Assembly: GCF_009674775.1 (NCBI RefSeq)
Contig: NZ_WKKE01000005.1
Coordinates: forward strand, 124,001 to 188,000
Length of the DNA stretch: 64,000 bases
Origin: Flavobacterium sp. LC2016-23
GTDB taxonomy: Bacteria; Bacteroidota; Bacteroidia; Flavobacteriales; Flavobacteriaceae
Reading direction: 5' to 3'
Below the pieces are notes generated by a model. It did no database searches and was not told the DNA's origin. It was given only the letters and a program-made list of their open reading frames with translations. The position numbers and the translations under genes were made by a program. Of the stretch, positions 46,997 to 55,768 are shown piece by piece. Within the stretch, counting starts at the first letter, position 1, and each line of letters starts with the position of its first letter.

Positions 46997-48352
46997 CTAA
47001 TTAATAAGACCTTTTACCTCATCAAAATTTAATCCTCCGTAATTTCCTGAACTCATTAAAAGCAAAGCGGAATTTTCGAGATTTAAATTAAATAGATACT
47101 CCTTGAATTCAACAGGATTTGTATAAATAATCAGGTCTTTTCTATTAAAGGACGTTGCAATTTGGTCATAAGTAACTTCTTCAAGTTGTTTGATTTTTAC
47201 GGCATCCGGTGAGTAGAATACTACCGCAACATCAGCATATTCCAAAGCGCCTTCATATTCCTTTAAGAACTCCGCATTTAAGCTGCTGTAGGTATGCAAT
47301 TCTAGACAAGCGACTAAGGTTCTATTCGGATATTGTTCTTTTACGGCTTTGGTCGTTGCAGCTACTTTACTTGGTGAATGTGCAAAATCTTTGTAGGCTA
47401 CTTTCCCTTGTCCTTCTGCAATTTTCTCCAGGCGTTTGGAAGCTCCTTTAAAACTTGCTATTGCTTCATAGAAATCAGCTTCGTCAACTCCCATGTTCTG
47501 ACAGATCCATTTGGCTCCGGCTAAGTTGTTTAAGTTATGGGCTCCGAAAACTTCGATCGGCATGTCCCCTTCCGGCGTTTTTAAAAGCGTAACACCATCA
47601 TTAACGGTATATTCCGGTGTGTGATACGCTAACTTACGAATTGGATTAGTTGCCGCCTCTGAAACGCGTTTTACTTCAGGATCATTTTCATTGTAGACCA
47701 AAATACCGCCGTTTGTAATTTTTCCAATGAAAATTTCGAATTGCTCTACGTAATTTTCATAGGTGGGGAAAACATTAATATGATCCCAGGCAATTCCTGA
47801 AATCAGGGCAATATTGGGCTGATACAAATGAAATTTCGGGCGTCTGTCAATCGGGGAAGATAAATATTCATCACCTTCCAAAACGACAAAATCGTTCTCT
47901 TCTGTCAGATGTACCATAGTATCAAAGCCTTCCAATTGCGCTCCAACCATATAATCTACTGCTATATTGTGGTAATGCATAACGTGCAAAATCATCGAAG
48001 TAATTGTCGTTTTCCCATGGGAACCTCCAATAACAACACGCGTTTTGTTTTTGGATTGTTCGTACAAAAACTCCGGATACGAATATATTTTCAAACCTAA
48101 ATCCTGTGCTTTCAGCAATTCCGGGTTATCGGCTTTTGCATGCATCCCTAAAATTATGGCATCGATATCGGAAGTTATTTTTTCGGGAAACCAGCCTAAT
48201 TCGGCAGGAAGAATTCCTTTTTTTTCCAATCTTGATTTTGAAGGTTCAAAAATAGCATCGTCACTTCCTGTAACCTGATATCCTTTGTTATGCAATGCTA
48301 ATGCCAGATTGTGCATCGCACTTCCGCCAATGGCGATGAAATGTGTTTTCAT
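46997..48352 (-). CDS. mpl: Mur-ligase family peptidoglycan-recycling enzyme (Mpl type)
   Basis: Joins recycled murein tripeptide to UDP-MurNAc. An N-terminal UDP-binding Rossmann domain (IAIGGSAMHNLALALHNKGYQVTGSDD) precedes the ATP loop GGSHGKTT (residues 109-116). The central ligase domain has EGDEYLSSPIDRRPKF and DHINVFPTYENY. The C-terminal domain has KDFAHSPSKVAAT, the Mpl-like equivalent of the substrate loop. At 451 residues it fits Mpl better than MurC, but the two are close. Confidence 0.85.
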   Translation of the reverse strand: MKTHFIAIGGSAMHNLALALHNKGYQVTGSDDAIFEPSKSRLEKKGILPAELGWFPEKITSDIDAIILGMHAKADNPELLKAQDLGLKIYSYPEFLYEQSKNKTRVVIGGSHGKTTITSMILHVMHYHNIAVDYMVGAQLEGFDTMVHLTEENDFVVLEGDEYLSSPIDRRPKFHLYQPNIALISGIAWDHINVFPTYENYVEQFEIFIGKITNGGILVYNENDPEVKRVSEAATNPIRKLAYHTPEYTVNDGVTLLKTPEGDMPIEVFGAHNLNNLAGAKWICQNMGVDEADFYEAIASFKGASKRLEKIAEGQGKVAYKDFAHSPSKVAATTKAVKEQYPNRTLVACLELHTYSSLNAEFLKEYEGALEYADVAVVFYSPDAVKIKQLEEVTYDQIATSFNRKDLIIYTNPVEFKEYLFNLNLENSALLLMSSGNYGGLNFDEVKGLIN

Positions 48353-48420
48353 TTAAAATTCCAATTTTTAAGTTCCAAATTTCAATAATTACCTGAAATT
48401 TAGTTGTTGAGATTTGATTA

Positions 48421-49107
48421 TTATGACTCAAACTTTTGTTTCAATTCCCTGGCTTTTTTAGGGTCTTTTAATTTGTTCAAATATAAATTATATAATTTTT
48501 GAAATGTTGTTTTTGATTTACCAATTTCATTCGCTTTGATATAATTTTTTTCTGCGGATGTAAATCTTTTAAAATACTCATCGATTCTCCCCTTTGACAT
48601 ATATCCATCTACCACTGACAAAACTGCAAGTTCATTTGAATAGGAAATCGCTTTAGACTCGCTTCCTCCCAGAATTCCTGGTAATTGCAAATACAATTCT
48701 ATAAGCGCCCATCTGGCCGGAATATGTTTAGGATTTAAAAGAATGGCTTTTTCAAAAGCTTCTTTCATATCCTCTACCATTCCAAAAGCCTTAAATTTAT
48801 TTACCTCCATTGCCCTCATAGCCAAGGCTCCTCCGTATTTATAAAAATACTCTGCTTCTGTTGGCTTAAGCTCTTTCAGCTTTTTAAAATATTCTCCCGC
48901 TTTTAACCACGATTTATGATACGCAGCAATTTCCCCCAGATATTCAATCGTTTTTATATCGGACGGCCTTGTTTTCAAAATGGCTTCAAAAAGCAATTGT
49001 GCCTCATCGTATTTTTTGACATGAAACAACTTCTCCGCTTTTTCAAAATTAGATTGTGACCATATTAGTAATGGCATAAACAATAAGACGAATAGTAGTT
49101 GTTTCAT
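48421..49107 (-). CDS. Exported tetratricopeptide-repeat protein
   Basis: 228 residues with a signal peptide (MKQLLFVLLFMPLLIWSQS) and about four TPR units: AEKLFHVKKYDEAQLLFEAIL, then AAYHKSWLKAGEYFKKL, AFEKAILLNPKHIPARWALIELY and AEKNYIKANEIG. Such proteins are periplasmic scaffolds; no partner is evident. It diverges from the alpha-2-macroglobulin gene. A TATTTTTG box ends 4 bases before the ATG. Confidence 0.85.
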   Translation of the reverse strand: MKQLLFVLLFMPLLIWSQSNFEKAEKLFHVKKYDEAQLLFEAILKTRPSDIKTIEYLGEIAAYHKSWLKAGEYFKKLKELKPTEAEYFYKYGGALAMRAMEVNKFKAFGMVEDMKEAFEKAILLNPKHIPARWALIELYLQLPGILGGSESKAISYSNELAVLSVVDGYMSKGRIDEYFKRFTSAEKNYIKANEIGKSKTTFQKLYNLYLNKLKDPKKARELKQKFES

Positions 49108-49111
49108 ATTT

Positions 49112-49119
49112 CAAAAATA
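49112..49119 (-). promoter_or_regulatory. Candidate -7 element TATTTTTG abutting the TPR gene start
   Basis: Leaves 4 bases to the ATG at 49107, as at rlmB and the HTH gene. No -33 TTG seen. Confidence 0.35.
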
Positions 49120-49237
49120 GCGAAATATAACATCAGTAATTTGCATTTAAAGATAAATTAGTAATTTGTACGAAAATTATTTGAAGATCATCCCAACCTT
49201 TTCTTTACAATTGTCCTCTATAGATTAAAACTATCTT

Positions 49238-52200
49238 ATGAAAAATATATTATTTGCATTCTTATTGTTTTCTACAGCATTGTTTGCCCAACAAACTGAA
49301 AAAAAATGGAATAAAGTCATAGCCTTTGAAAACGAAGGAAAAATAAAATCAGCCAATAAGATTGTTGAAAAAATATACAAAAAAGCAATCTCAGATAAAG
49401 ACGAAGTGCAAATGATAAAATGTTTTTTTTATCAATCTAAATATTTGCAGGTTGTTGATGAAAATGCCAAAACCAAAATTTTAAATAATTTAAAAACAGA
49501 TATTAATCGTGTTTCAGTTCCTTCAAAGGCTATTTTGAACCTTGTATATGCAAAATGTTTACAAAATTATTCTGACTACTACGAACCTTATGCTGTTGTA
49601 GATAGTGCGGCAGCAGTAGTTGATGATGATGCTGCAGTAATAGATTCGGCTGCTGCAACTATAGACACTTCTGAAGTGGAAGGAATTTCCAAAACAAACG
49701 ATTTTAAGATTGAATTTACTCCTGAAAATGAGATAATCGCTCTTTTCGCAAAAACATTAGAAAACGAAAACATTTTAAAAGCTACTCCTTTAACAAATTA
49801 CAAGTCCGTATTTGAATTTTTAACTTTAGAAAAACTAAAAAGCGAAAGTCTATTTGATTATTTACTCAAAGAAAATATCACGTTTTTCACTCAAAAGATA
49901 AGAGAATGGCAAATTGAAAAAAGCATTTTTCTAACTCATAAAGAGCAGCTACTAGCAGATTCTGTTGCTTTTATAAAACTGAATTTAGATTTTATAAAAG
50001 ATGAAAACGTAAAAAAAGTGCTGTCTTTATATCAAAAACAGGAAGCGAATCATCCTACTTTAGAAAATCAGTTTGAGCGGGCACAATTTTGCAATACTTA
50101 CCTTTTAGAATCAGACGATGACTTTATGAAGTATTTAAATGAACTTCAGAGCAAAGCTAAGGATGAGATGTTATCTCAGAAAATAAAATTAGAAATAGCC
50201 AACATACTTGTAAAACAAGCGTCAAAAGAAACATATCCAAAGAACAATATTGAGGCTGTTGCAATATTTGATGAAATTATAAAAATTAATAACCAATCAA
50301 ATGCCTCTAAATCGGCTTTAGCTCAAAAACAAGAACTTCTTTCAAAAACATTATCCGTCAAGCTTCAAAAATACACGTACAATAATGAAAATACACGAGC
50401 TCTGATTGAATACAAAAATGTTAACCATTTAACCATATCGTTCTTCAAAATTCCTCAAAAAAAAGTACAAGAATTTCATAAAGACCCTGAATTCTTAGAT
50501 AGTTTAGCTCCTGTCATCATTAAAAAACAAAGTAAGATTGCCTATCAAAGATATGAGTTTCAAAATAAGGAAGATTACTTTGAGTACAGTACAGAAGTTC
50601 TTTTACCCCACTTAGAAACAGGAAATTATTTGGTTTATTTTGAAAGTGACTCCGATTCAAAAGACGGAAAAGCATATGATTTTGAAATCATTACTGTTTC
50701 AAACATCACTGTCCTTGCGAACCAAAAAAACGATACGGAAAATTATCAGGTTTTAGATCGAAAAACAGGAAAGCCTATAGAAAATGCAACCATTAAATCA
50801 GCAAGCTTTACGCTTAAAACAGATTCAAAAGGACTAGCCTCTTATAAAAAAGTCAATACTAATTATAATTATGAAACTATCGAAATTTCAACAGTAAATG
50901 ATAGTATTTTAATTGATAAGGATTACATACGATATAGTAATGAATATAAAGAATCTGAAAATAACAAAACAAACGCTAAAGTTGAATTTTACTTGGATCG
51001 TGCTATTTACCGTCCGGGACAAACCGTTTACTATAAAGGAATTGCAATTCAAAAAACTAAAAACAAAACAAGCATCATTGCAAATACTACGTTTAAGCTT
51101 ATTGCAAACGACGCGAACTATCAACTAATTAAAGAAATTGAAGTAACCACGAATGAATTTGGTTCATTTTCCGGCGAGTTTATTTTACCAAAAAGCGGTC
51201 TGACGGGACAATATAGCCTTAGTGCATCCAGGCCGGAAGACCATAAGAAAAATGATGCTTATTTTAAAAATCAAGTCCAGTCTCAATTTTGGGAAAGTGC
51301 AAATTTTGAAAATTCCCGCATTTCTTTCAATGTTGAAGAATACAAACGTCCTAAATTTGAAGTAAAATTTGATCCTAAAAAAGAAAGTTTTCAAGTTAAT
51401 GAGGCCATTAAAGTAAAAGGAAATGCCAAAGCATTTGCAGGAAGTAACATTTCAGATGCAAAAGTAACCTACACAGTTACCCGATATACGAGCTACTTTC
51501 GAAATTATTACGGAAATGAAGAAAACGAGGTTTTAACCTTTGGCGAAACTAAAACAGATGCTTCAGGAAAATTTAGCATAGATTTTACGGCATTACCTTC
51601 AAAAAACAGTAAAAAAGAGCAACTACCAGTCTTTAATTATAAAATATCTGCAACGATTACAGACCTTAATGGCGAGACACATTCAGCAGAAACTACTATA
51701 AAAGTTGGTTTTCATGATTTGATTATTAATGCGAGCTTGCCAAATGAAATTGAAACCAAAGACAAGAACGAAATCGACTTATCGAGTACAAATTTAAACG
51801 GAGAATTCTTAGCAGCAAAAGGCGAAATCAAACTCTATTTCGTAAAACCTTTATCAAATAAATTTAAAAATCGTATTTGGGAAAAACCGGACATTCAAAC
51901 GATCACGCCGGCAGATTTTGAAAAATTATTTCCTTATGAAATATCTGAAAGCGAAACTAAAGATGTACCAAATGAAATTCTTTTATACTCTAAAAAAACA
52001 GATACTCAAAAAGACAAAAAAATAGTATTGGATTTTATAGCAAATTATAAATCCGGCACATATAAAATTGTTTTTTCTGCCAAAGACAGCTTTAATAATC
52101 CTATTGAATCTGTTTCAAACTTTAAACTCATTCAAAGCAAAGACAAATTCAATCCGAGCAAATTATTTACGGTACAACAAATCAATGAAAACCCTAAAAA

Positions 52201-55200
52201 AGATGGTTATGTCCTTGTCAAATTATCTTCTGTTATTCCTGAACTTTATATTACCGCGAATGGAAATTACGATAGTAAAATATATTTTGAAGACACTTTC
52301 CATTTACAAAACAATGAAGCTACAATCAAAATTCCGTTGAAAAATGAATTTGAAAAAAGCATTAAATTAGGTTTCGAAAGTGTCTTTGAGAATGATACTT
52401 TTACTCAGGAAATCATTGTAATTCTTAAAAATGAAGAAACAAAATTAGAGTGGACAGTTGAAAGTTTCAGGAATAAAATACAACCCGGAAGCATTGAAAA
52501 CTGGTCGTTCAAATTAAGTGCAGCCAATACACAAGCCGAAGCTGAAGTTTTAGCTTCTATGTATGACAGCTCCTTAGATCAGTTTTCCGAGAAGGAATGG
52601 GAAACCTTACAATTTAACCGATACAATTACAACGGAACTAATTTCAGAGAAAGGTTAGGCTTTGACATTACTTACACTTCATTACAAAATTTAAATACAG
52701 TTTTGCCCCTTACAGCTTTTCGTAATGAAGAAACACGATTAAAATGGTTTGGATTTGACATTAATAGTAGCCGATACGGCGATTCACTTGGCCTGACTAT
52801 AGTGGAGCTTAAAGATAAAAAGATCGGCAGTGAAACTATTAAAGGTGATGCTGACGCTGCTTTAACTGTCGATGAACCTGTTGGAGCCGCAGCTCCCATT
52901 ATCCTTTCTGACTCAGGATCACCTGCTCCTACAGTAGATCAGGTACGATTTATGAAACCTGTTTTTATGAAGGCTGGAGATTCTGTAAACAATCCAAAAT
53001 ATTACTTTCATACTAATAAAATCAAGTTTATTCCCGGAAAAAAAATAATAAGAGGCTTGACATCTCTGGTTATAAATCAATTGACCTTATATGTAATTGA
53101 CGGAGAAATTTCAACTGAGGATATCGCGAGTAACTTAAATCCAAATGAAATTCTATCTATGGATATTTTAAGCTCAGACAAAGCAACAGCCCTCTACGGA
53201 AGCAAAGGCGCCAACGGAGTTATAATTATCACGACCAAAAAAGCCCTGGAAGAACTTACTCAGGTAAAAGCCAGAAAAAATCTGTCTGAAACCGCTTTCT
53301 TTTTACCGAATTTAAAAACAGATGCTAAGGGAAAAGTCCGTTTCAACTTTACTTCTCCGGAAGCTTTAACCGCCTGGAAACTTCGTTTACTGGCACACAA
53401 TAAAGATGCGGTTTCAGGTTATTTAGAGAAAAGCGTGGTGACTCAAAAGGAGTTGATGGTTTTACCAAATTTCCCGCGTTTCTTCAGAGAGAAAGACATT
53501 ATTGTAATTTCTGCTAAAATCTCAAATATTACAGATAAAGCGAAAACCGGAATTGCGATTTTACAGTTTTTTGATGCCGTAACCATGCAGCCCATTGACG
53601 CTAAAATGCTGAACGTAAAAAATGTTAGAAATTTCAATGTTGCTGCTTTCGGAAATACTACGGCAAATTGGACGATTTCAATCCCTGAAGGTTTGCAGGG
53701 CGTTCAATATAAAATTTTGGCCAAATCCGGTACTTTTTCCGATGGAGAAGAGAATATTCTCCCGGTTTTGACCAACAACATGCTGGTGACAGAAAGTATT
53801 CCGATTTGGGTTCGTGAGAATTCTAAAAAGGAATACACATTTGAGAATCTTAAAAACAATAATTCAAACACCTTACGAAATCATCAATTTACGTTAGAAT
53901 ATACTTCAAACCCTTCCTGGATTGCCATTCAGTCTTTACCTTATTTAATGGAATATGAGCACGAATGTGCCGAGCAGACTTTTGCCCGTTTTTATGCGAA
54001 TGCGCTGGCTACGGAAATTATCTCCGGGAATCCAAAGATTGCGACTGTTTTTGAAGATTGGAGAAAAAATGGAAAACTGAATTCGAAATTAGAAGAAAAT
54101 GAAGAATTAAAATCGATTATTCTCGCCGAAACACCCTGGCTAAATGACGCACAAAGTGAAGATGAAAAGAAAAAGAATCTCGCACTTTTATTCGATTTGG
54201 AGAAAATGAAAACTTCGCAGGAAACGACTTTCGATAAATTAAAACGAAAACAGAAAGCTTCAGGAGGGTTTTCCTGGTTTGATGGCGGTGATGAAAGTGA
54301 ATATATTACGAGACATATTTTAGCCGGTTTAGGTCATTTATCTAAATTGAATAAAACGAAAGAAAATGATACTAAAATTGATGCTATTGCCAAAACAGCA
54401 ATTCCCTTTCTCGACAATAAATTTCTGGACTATTATAAAACCCAGACTAAAAACGTAAAAGGCACAAGCAAGCTGATTTGGATTAATCCTTATTCGGATT
54501 TGCATTACTTATATACCAGAAGTTTTTATCTGGATCAATATCCCCTTTCCGATACTTTAAAAAAAGCAACTCAACTGTATCTTGAAACGGCTAAAAAAGA
54601 CTGGTTAAACTATTCACTGTACGAGAAAGGATTAGCTGCTTTAACTTTAAATCGTTTTGGAGAAAGTGAATCTGCTAAAAAAATCATGGAAAGCCTAAAA
54701 GAAACAGCATCTGACAATGAAGATTGGGGAATGTACTGGATCGCCAATAAGGCAGGTTGGTACTGGTATCAGGCACCCATAGAAACTCAGGCCTTATTGA
54801 TTGAAGCCTTCGCTGAAGTAACTAAAGACACCAAATCGGTTGATGCGATGAAAGTCTGGTTACTAAAAAACAAACAGACTAAAAACTGGCCCACAACAAA
54901 AGCAACTACCGAAGCCATTTACGCTTTATTGATGCAGGGAACCGACTGGCTTTCTGTAAAAGACAATACGGTTATCAAAATTGGAGACGAAAAGATCCTG
55001 ACCAAAAAATTAGCCGAAAACGAAAAAGAAGCTGAAACGGGTTATATAAAACTCAATTGGAAAAAAGAGGAAGTTAAAAAAGAAATGGCTTCTATCACCA
55101 TCGAAAACAAATCGAAAGTTCCGGGCTTTGGCGGTGTGTACTGGCAATACTTCGAAGATTTGGATAAGATCAAAAGCAATTCCGGAGCTGTATTATCAGT

Positions 55201-55609
55201 TTCGAAAGAATTATATCTAAAGAAAAACTCCCTTAAAGGCGATCAGTTAGAAAAAATCACAAGCAAAAATGCTTTAAAAACAGGAGATTTAGTGACCGTA
55301 AGATTAGTAATTACGTCAAAAGAAGATATGGAATTTGTACATCTAAAAGATATGAGAGCTTCGTGTTTTGAACCTGTAGATGTTCTTTCGGAATACCGAT
55401 ACAAAGACCGGCTTGGATATTATATCAGTACAAAAGATGCTGCGACGCATTTCTTCTTTGACCAGATCAATAAAGGGACTTATGTTTTAGAATACGAAAT
55501 CACGGTAAATAACAGCGGAGAATTTTCAAATGGAATTACCTCTATTGAAAGTATGTATGCCCCTGAATTTGCAAGTCATACAAAAGGAATTCGGGTAAAA
55601 GTGAATTAA
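49238..55609 (+). CDS. Giant alpha-2-macroglobulin family protein with TonB-plug-like insert
   Basis: 2123 residues, exported (signal peptide to about residue 18, LFAQ). A helical N-terminal region with an Ala/Asp low-complexity stretch (residues 125-148) comes first. MG domains follow, including MG2 with LDRAIYRPGQTVYYKGI near residues 585-600. The A2M domain (AFFLPNLKTDAKGKVRFNF) begins near 1350. The thioester motif is intact: Cys1577-Ala-Glu-Gln1580, followed by alpha/alpha-barrel repeats and a C-terminal MG domain. Between the MG part and the A2M domain, at about 1269-1336, lies a TonB-receptor plug-like segment (LYVIDGEIS ... KATALYGSKGANGVIIITTKK). The protein likely traps proteases or guards the envelope; the insert's role is unknown. 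No penicillin-binding PbpC gene is adjacent. Confidence 0.9.
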   Translation: MKNILFAFLLFSTALFAQQTEKKWNKVIAFENEGKIKSANKIVEKIYKKAISDKDEVQMIKCFFYQSKYLQVVDENAKTKILNNLKTDINRVSVPSKAILNLVYAKCLQNYSDYYEPYAVVDSAAAVVDDDAAVIDSAAATIDTSEVEGISKTNDFKIEFTPENEIIALFAKTLENENILKATPLTNYKSVFEFLTLEKLKSESLFDYLLKENITFFTQKIREWQIEKSIFLTHKEQLLADSVAFIKLNLDFIKDENVKKVLSLYQKQEANHPTLENQFERAQFCNTYLLESDDDFMKYLNELQSKAKDEMLSQKIKLEIANILVKQASKETYPKNNIEAVAIFDEIIKINNQSNASKSALAQKQELLSKTLSVKLQKYTYNNENTRALIEYKNVNHLTISFFKIPQKKVQEFHKDPEFLDSLAPVIIKKQSKIAYQRYEFQNKEDYFEYSTEVLLPHLETGNYLVYFESDSDSKDGKAYDFEIITVSNITVLANQKNDTENYQVLDRKTGKPIENATIKSASFTLKTDSKGLASYKKVNTNYNYETIEISTVNDSILIDKDYIRYSNEYKESENNKTNAKVEFYLDRAIYRPGQTVYYKGIAIQKTKNKTSIIANTTFKLIANDANYQLIKEIEVTTNEFGSFSGEFILPKSGLTGQYSLSASRPEDHKKNDAYFKNQVQSQFWESANFENSRISFNVEEYKRPKFEVKFDPKKESFQVNEAIKVKGNAKAFAGSNISDAKVTYTVTRYTSYFRNYYGNEENEVLTFGETKTDASGKFSIDFTALPSKNSKKEQLPVFNYKISATITDLNGETHSAETTIKVGFHDLIINASLPNEIETKDKNEIDLSSTNLNGEFLAAKGEIKLYFVKPLSNKFKNRIWEKPDIQTITPADFEKLFPYEISESETKDVPNEILLYSKKTDTQKDKKIVLDFIANYKSGTYKIVFSAKDSFNNPIESVSNFKLIQSKDKFNPSKLFTVQQINENPKKDGYVLVKLSSVIPELYITANGNYDSKIYFEDTFHLQNNEATIKIPLKNEFEKSIKLGFESVFENDTFTQEIIVILKNEETKLEWTVESFRNKIQPGSIENWSFKLSAANTQAEAEVLASMYDSSLDQFSEKEWETLQFNRYNYNGTNFRERLGFDITYTSLQNLNTVLPLTAFRNEETRLKWFGFDINSSRYGDSLGLTIVELKDKKIGSETIKGDADAALTVDEPVGAAAPIILSDSGSPAPTVDQVRFMKPVFMKAGDSVNNPKYYFHTNKIKFIPGKKIIRGLTSLVINQLTLYVIDGEISTEDIASNLNPNEILSMDILSSDKATALYGSKGANGVIIITTKKALEELTQVKARKNLSETAFFLPNLKTDAKGKVRFNFTSPEALTAWKLRLLAHNKDAVSGYLEKSVVTQKELMVLPNFPRFFREKDIIVISAKISNITDKAKTGIAILQFFDAVTMQPIDAKMLNVKNVRNFNVAAFGNTTANWTISIPEGLQGVQYKILAKSGTFSDGEENILPVLTNNMLVTESIPIWVRENSKKEYTFENLKNNNSNTLRNHQFTLEYTSNPSWIAIQSLPYLMEYEHECAEQTFARFYANALATEIISGNPKIATVFEDWRKNGKLNSKLEENEELKSIILAETPWLNDAQSEDEKKKNLALLFDLEKMKTSQETTFDKLKRKQKASGGFSWFDGGDESEYITRHILAGLGHLSKLNKTKENDTKIDAIAKTAIPFLDNKFLDYYKTQTKNVKGTSKLIWINPYSDLHYLYTRSFYLDQYPLSDTLKKATQLYLETAKKDWLNYSLYEKGLAALTLNRFGESESAKKIMESLKETASDNEDWGMYWIANKAGWYWYQAPIETQALLIEAFAEVTKDTKSVDAMKVWLLKNKQTKNWPTTKATTEAIYALLMQGTDWLSVKDNTVIKIGDEKILTKKLAENEKEAETGYIKLNWKKEEVKKEMASITIENKSKVPGFGGVYWQYFEDLDKIKSNSGAVLSVSKELYLKKNSLKGDQLEKITSKNALKTGDLVTVRLVITSKEDMEFVHLKDMRASCFEPVDVLSEYRYKDRLGYYISTKDAATHFFFDQINKGTYVLEYEITVNNSGEFSNGITSIESMYAPEFASHTKGIRVKVN

Positions 55610-55672
55610 CAACACGGATTAAAATTCCAAAAATAAATTCCAAATTCCAAAATAAGCATTGTAGATTTTTAT

Positions 55673-55697
55673 GTCAGGCTGAGCGAAATCGAAGCCC
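55673..55697. repeat. TGAGCGAAATCGAAG-type intergenic repeat
   Basis: GTCAGGCTGAGCGAAATCGAAGCCC is one copy of the TGAGCG-(A/G)A-(G/A)TCGAAG word I know to be widespread between genes in Bacteroidota and cyanobacteria. It lies between two convergent genes. Confidence 0.6.
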
Positions 55698-55711
55698 ATT
55701 TTAAACACAAA

Positions 55712-55747
55712 AAACCCGACAGCTTTTAAAAAATATCTGTCGGGTTT
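55712..55747. terminator. Terminator between convergent macroglobulin and S46 genes
   Basis: Perfect 11-bp stem (55712-55722 with 55737-55747, core ACCCGACAG). A- and T-rich flanks make it usable from both sides. Confidence 0.85.
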
Positions 55748-55768
55748 ACTTTTATAATAAAATTGAGA

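Noticed and set aside
49588..49773. Ala/Ser/Thr-rich open frame antisense to the macroglobulin N-terminus
   Set aside because: It mirrors the Asp/Ala low-complexity stretch of the real gene on the other strand.
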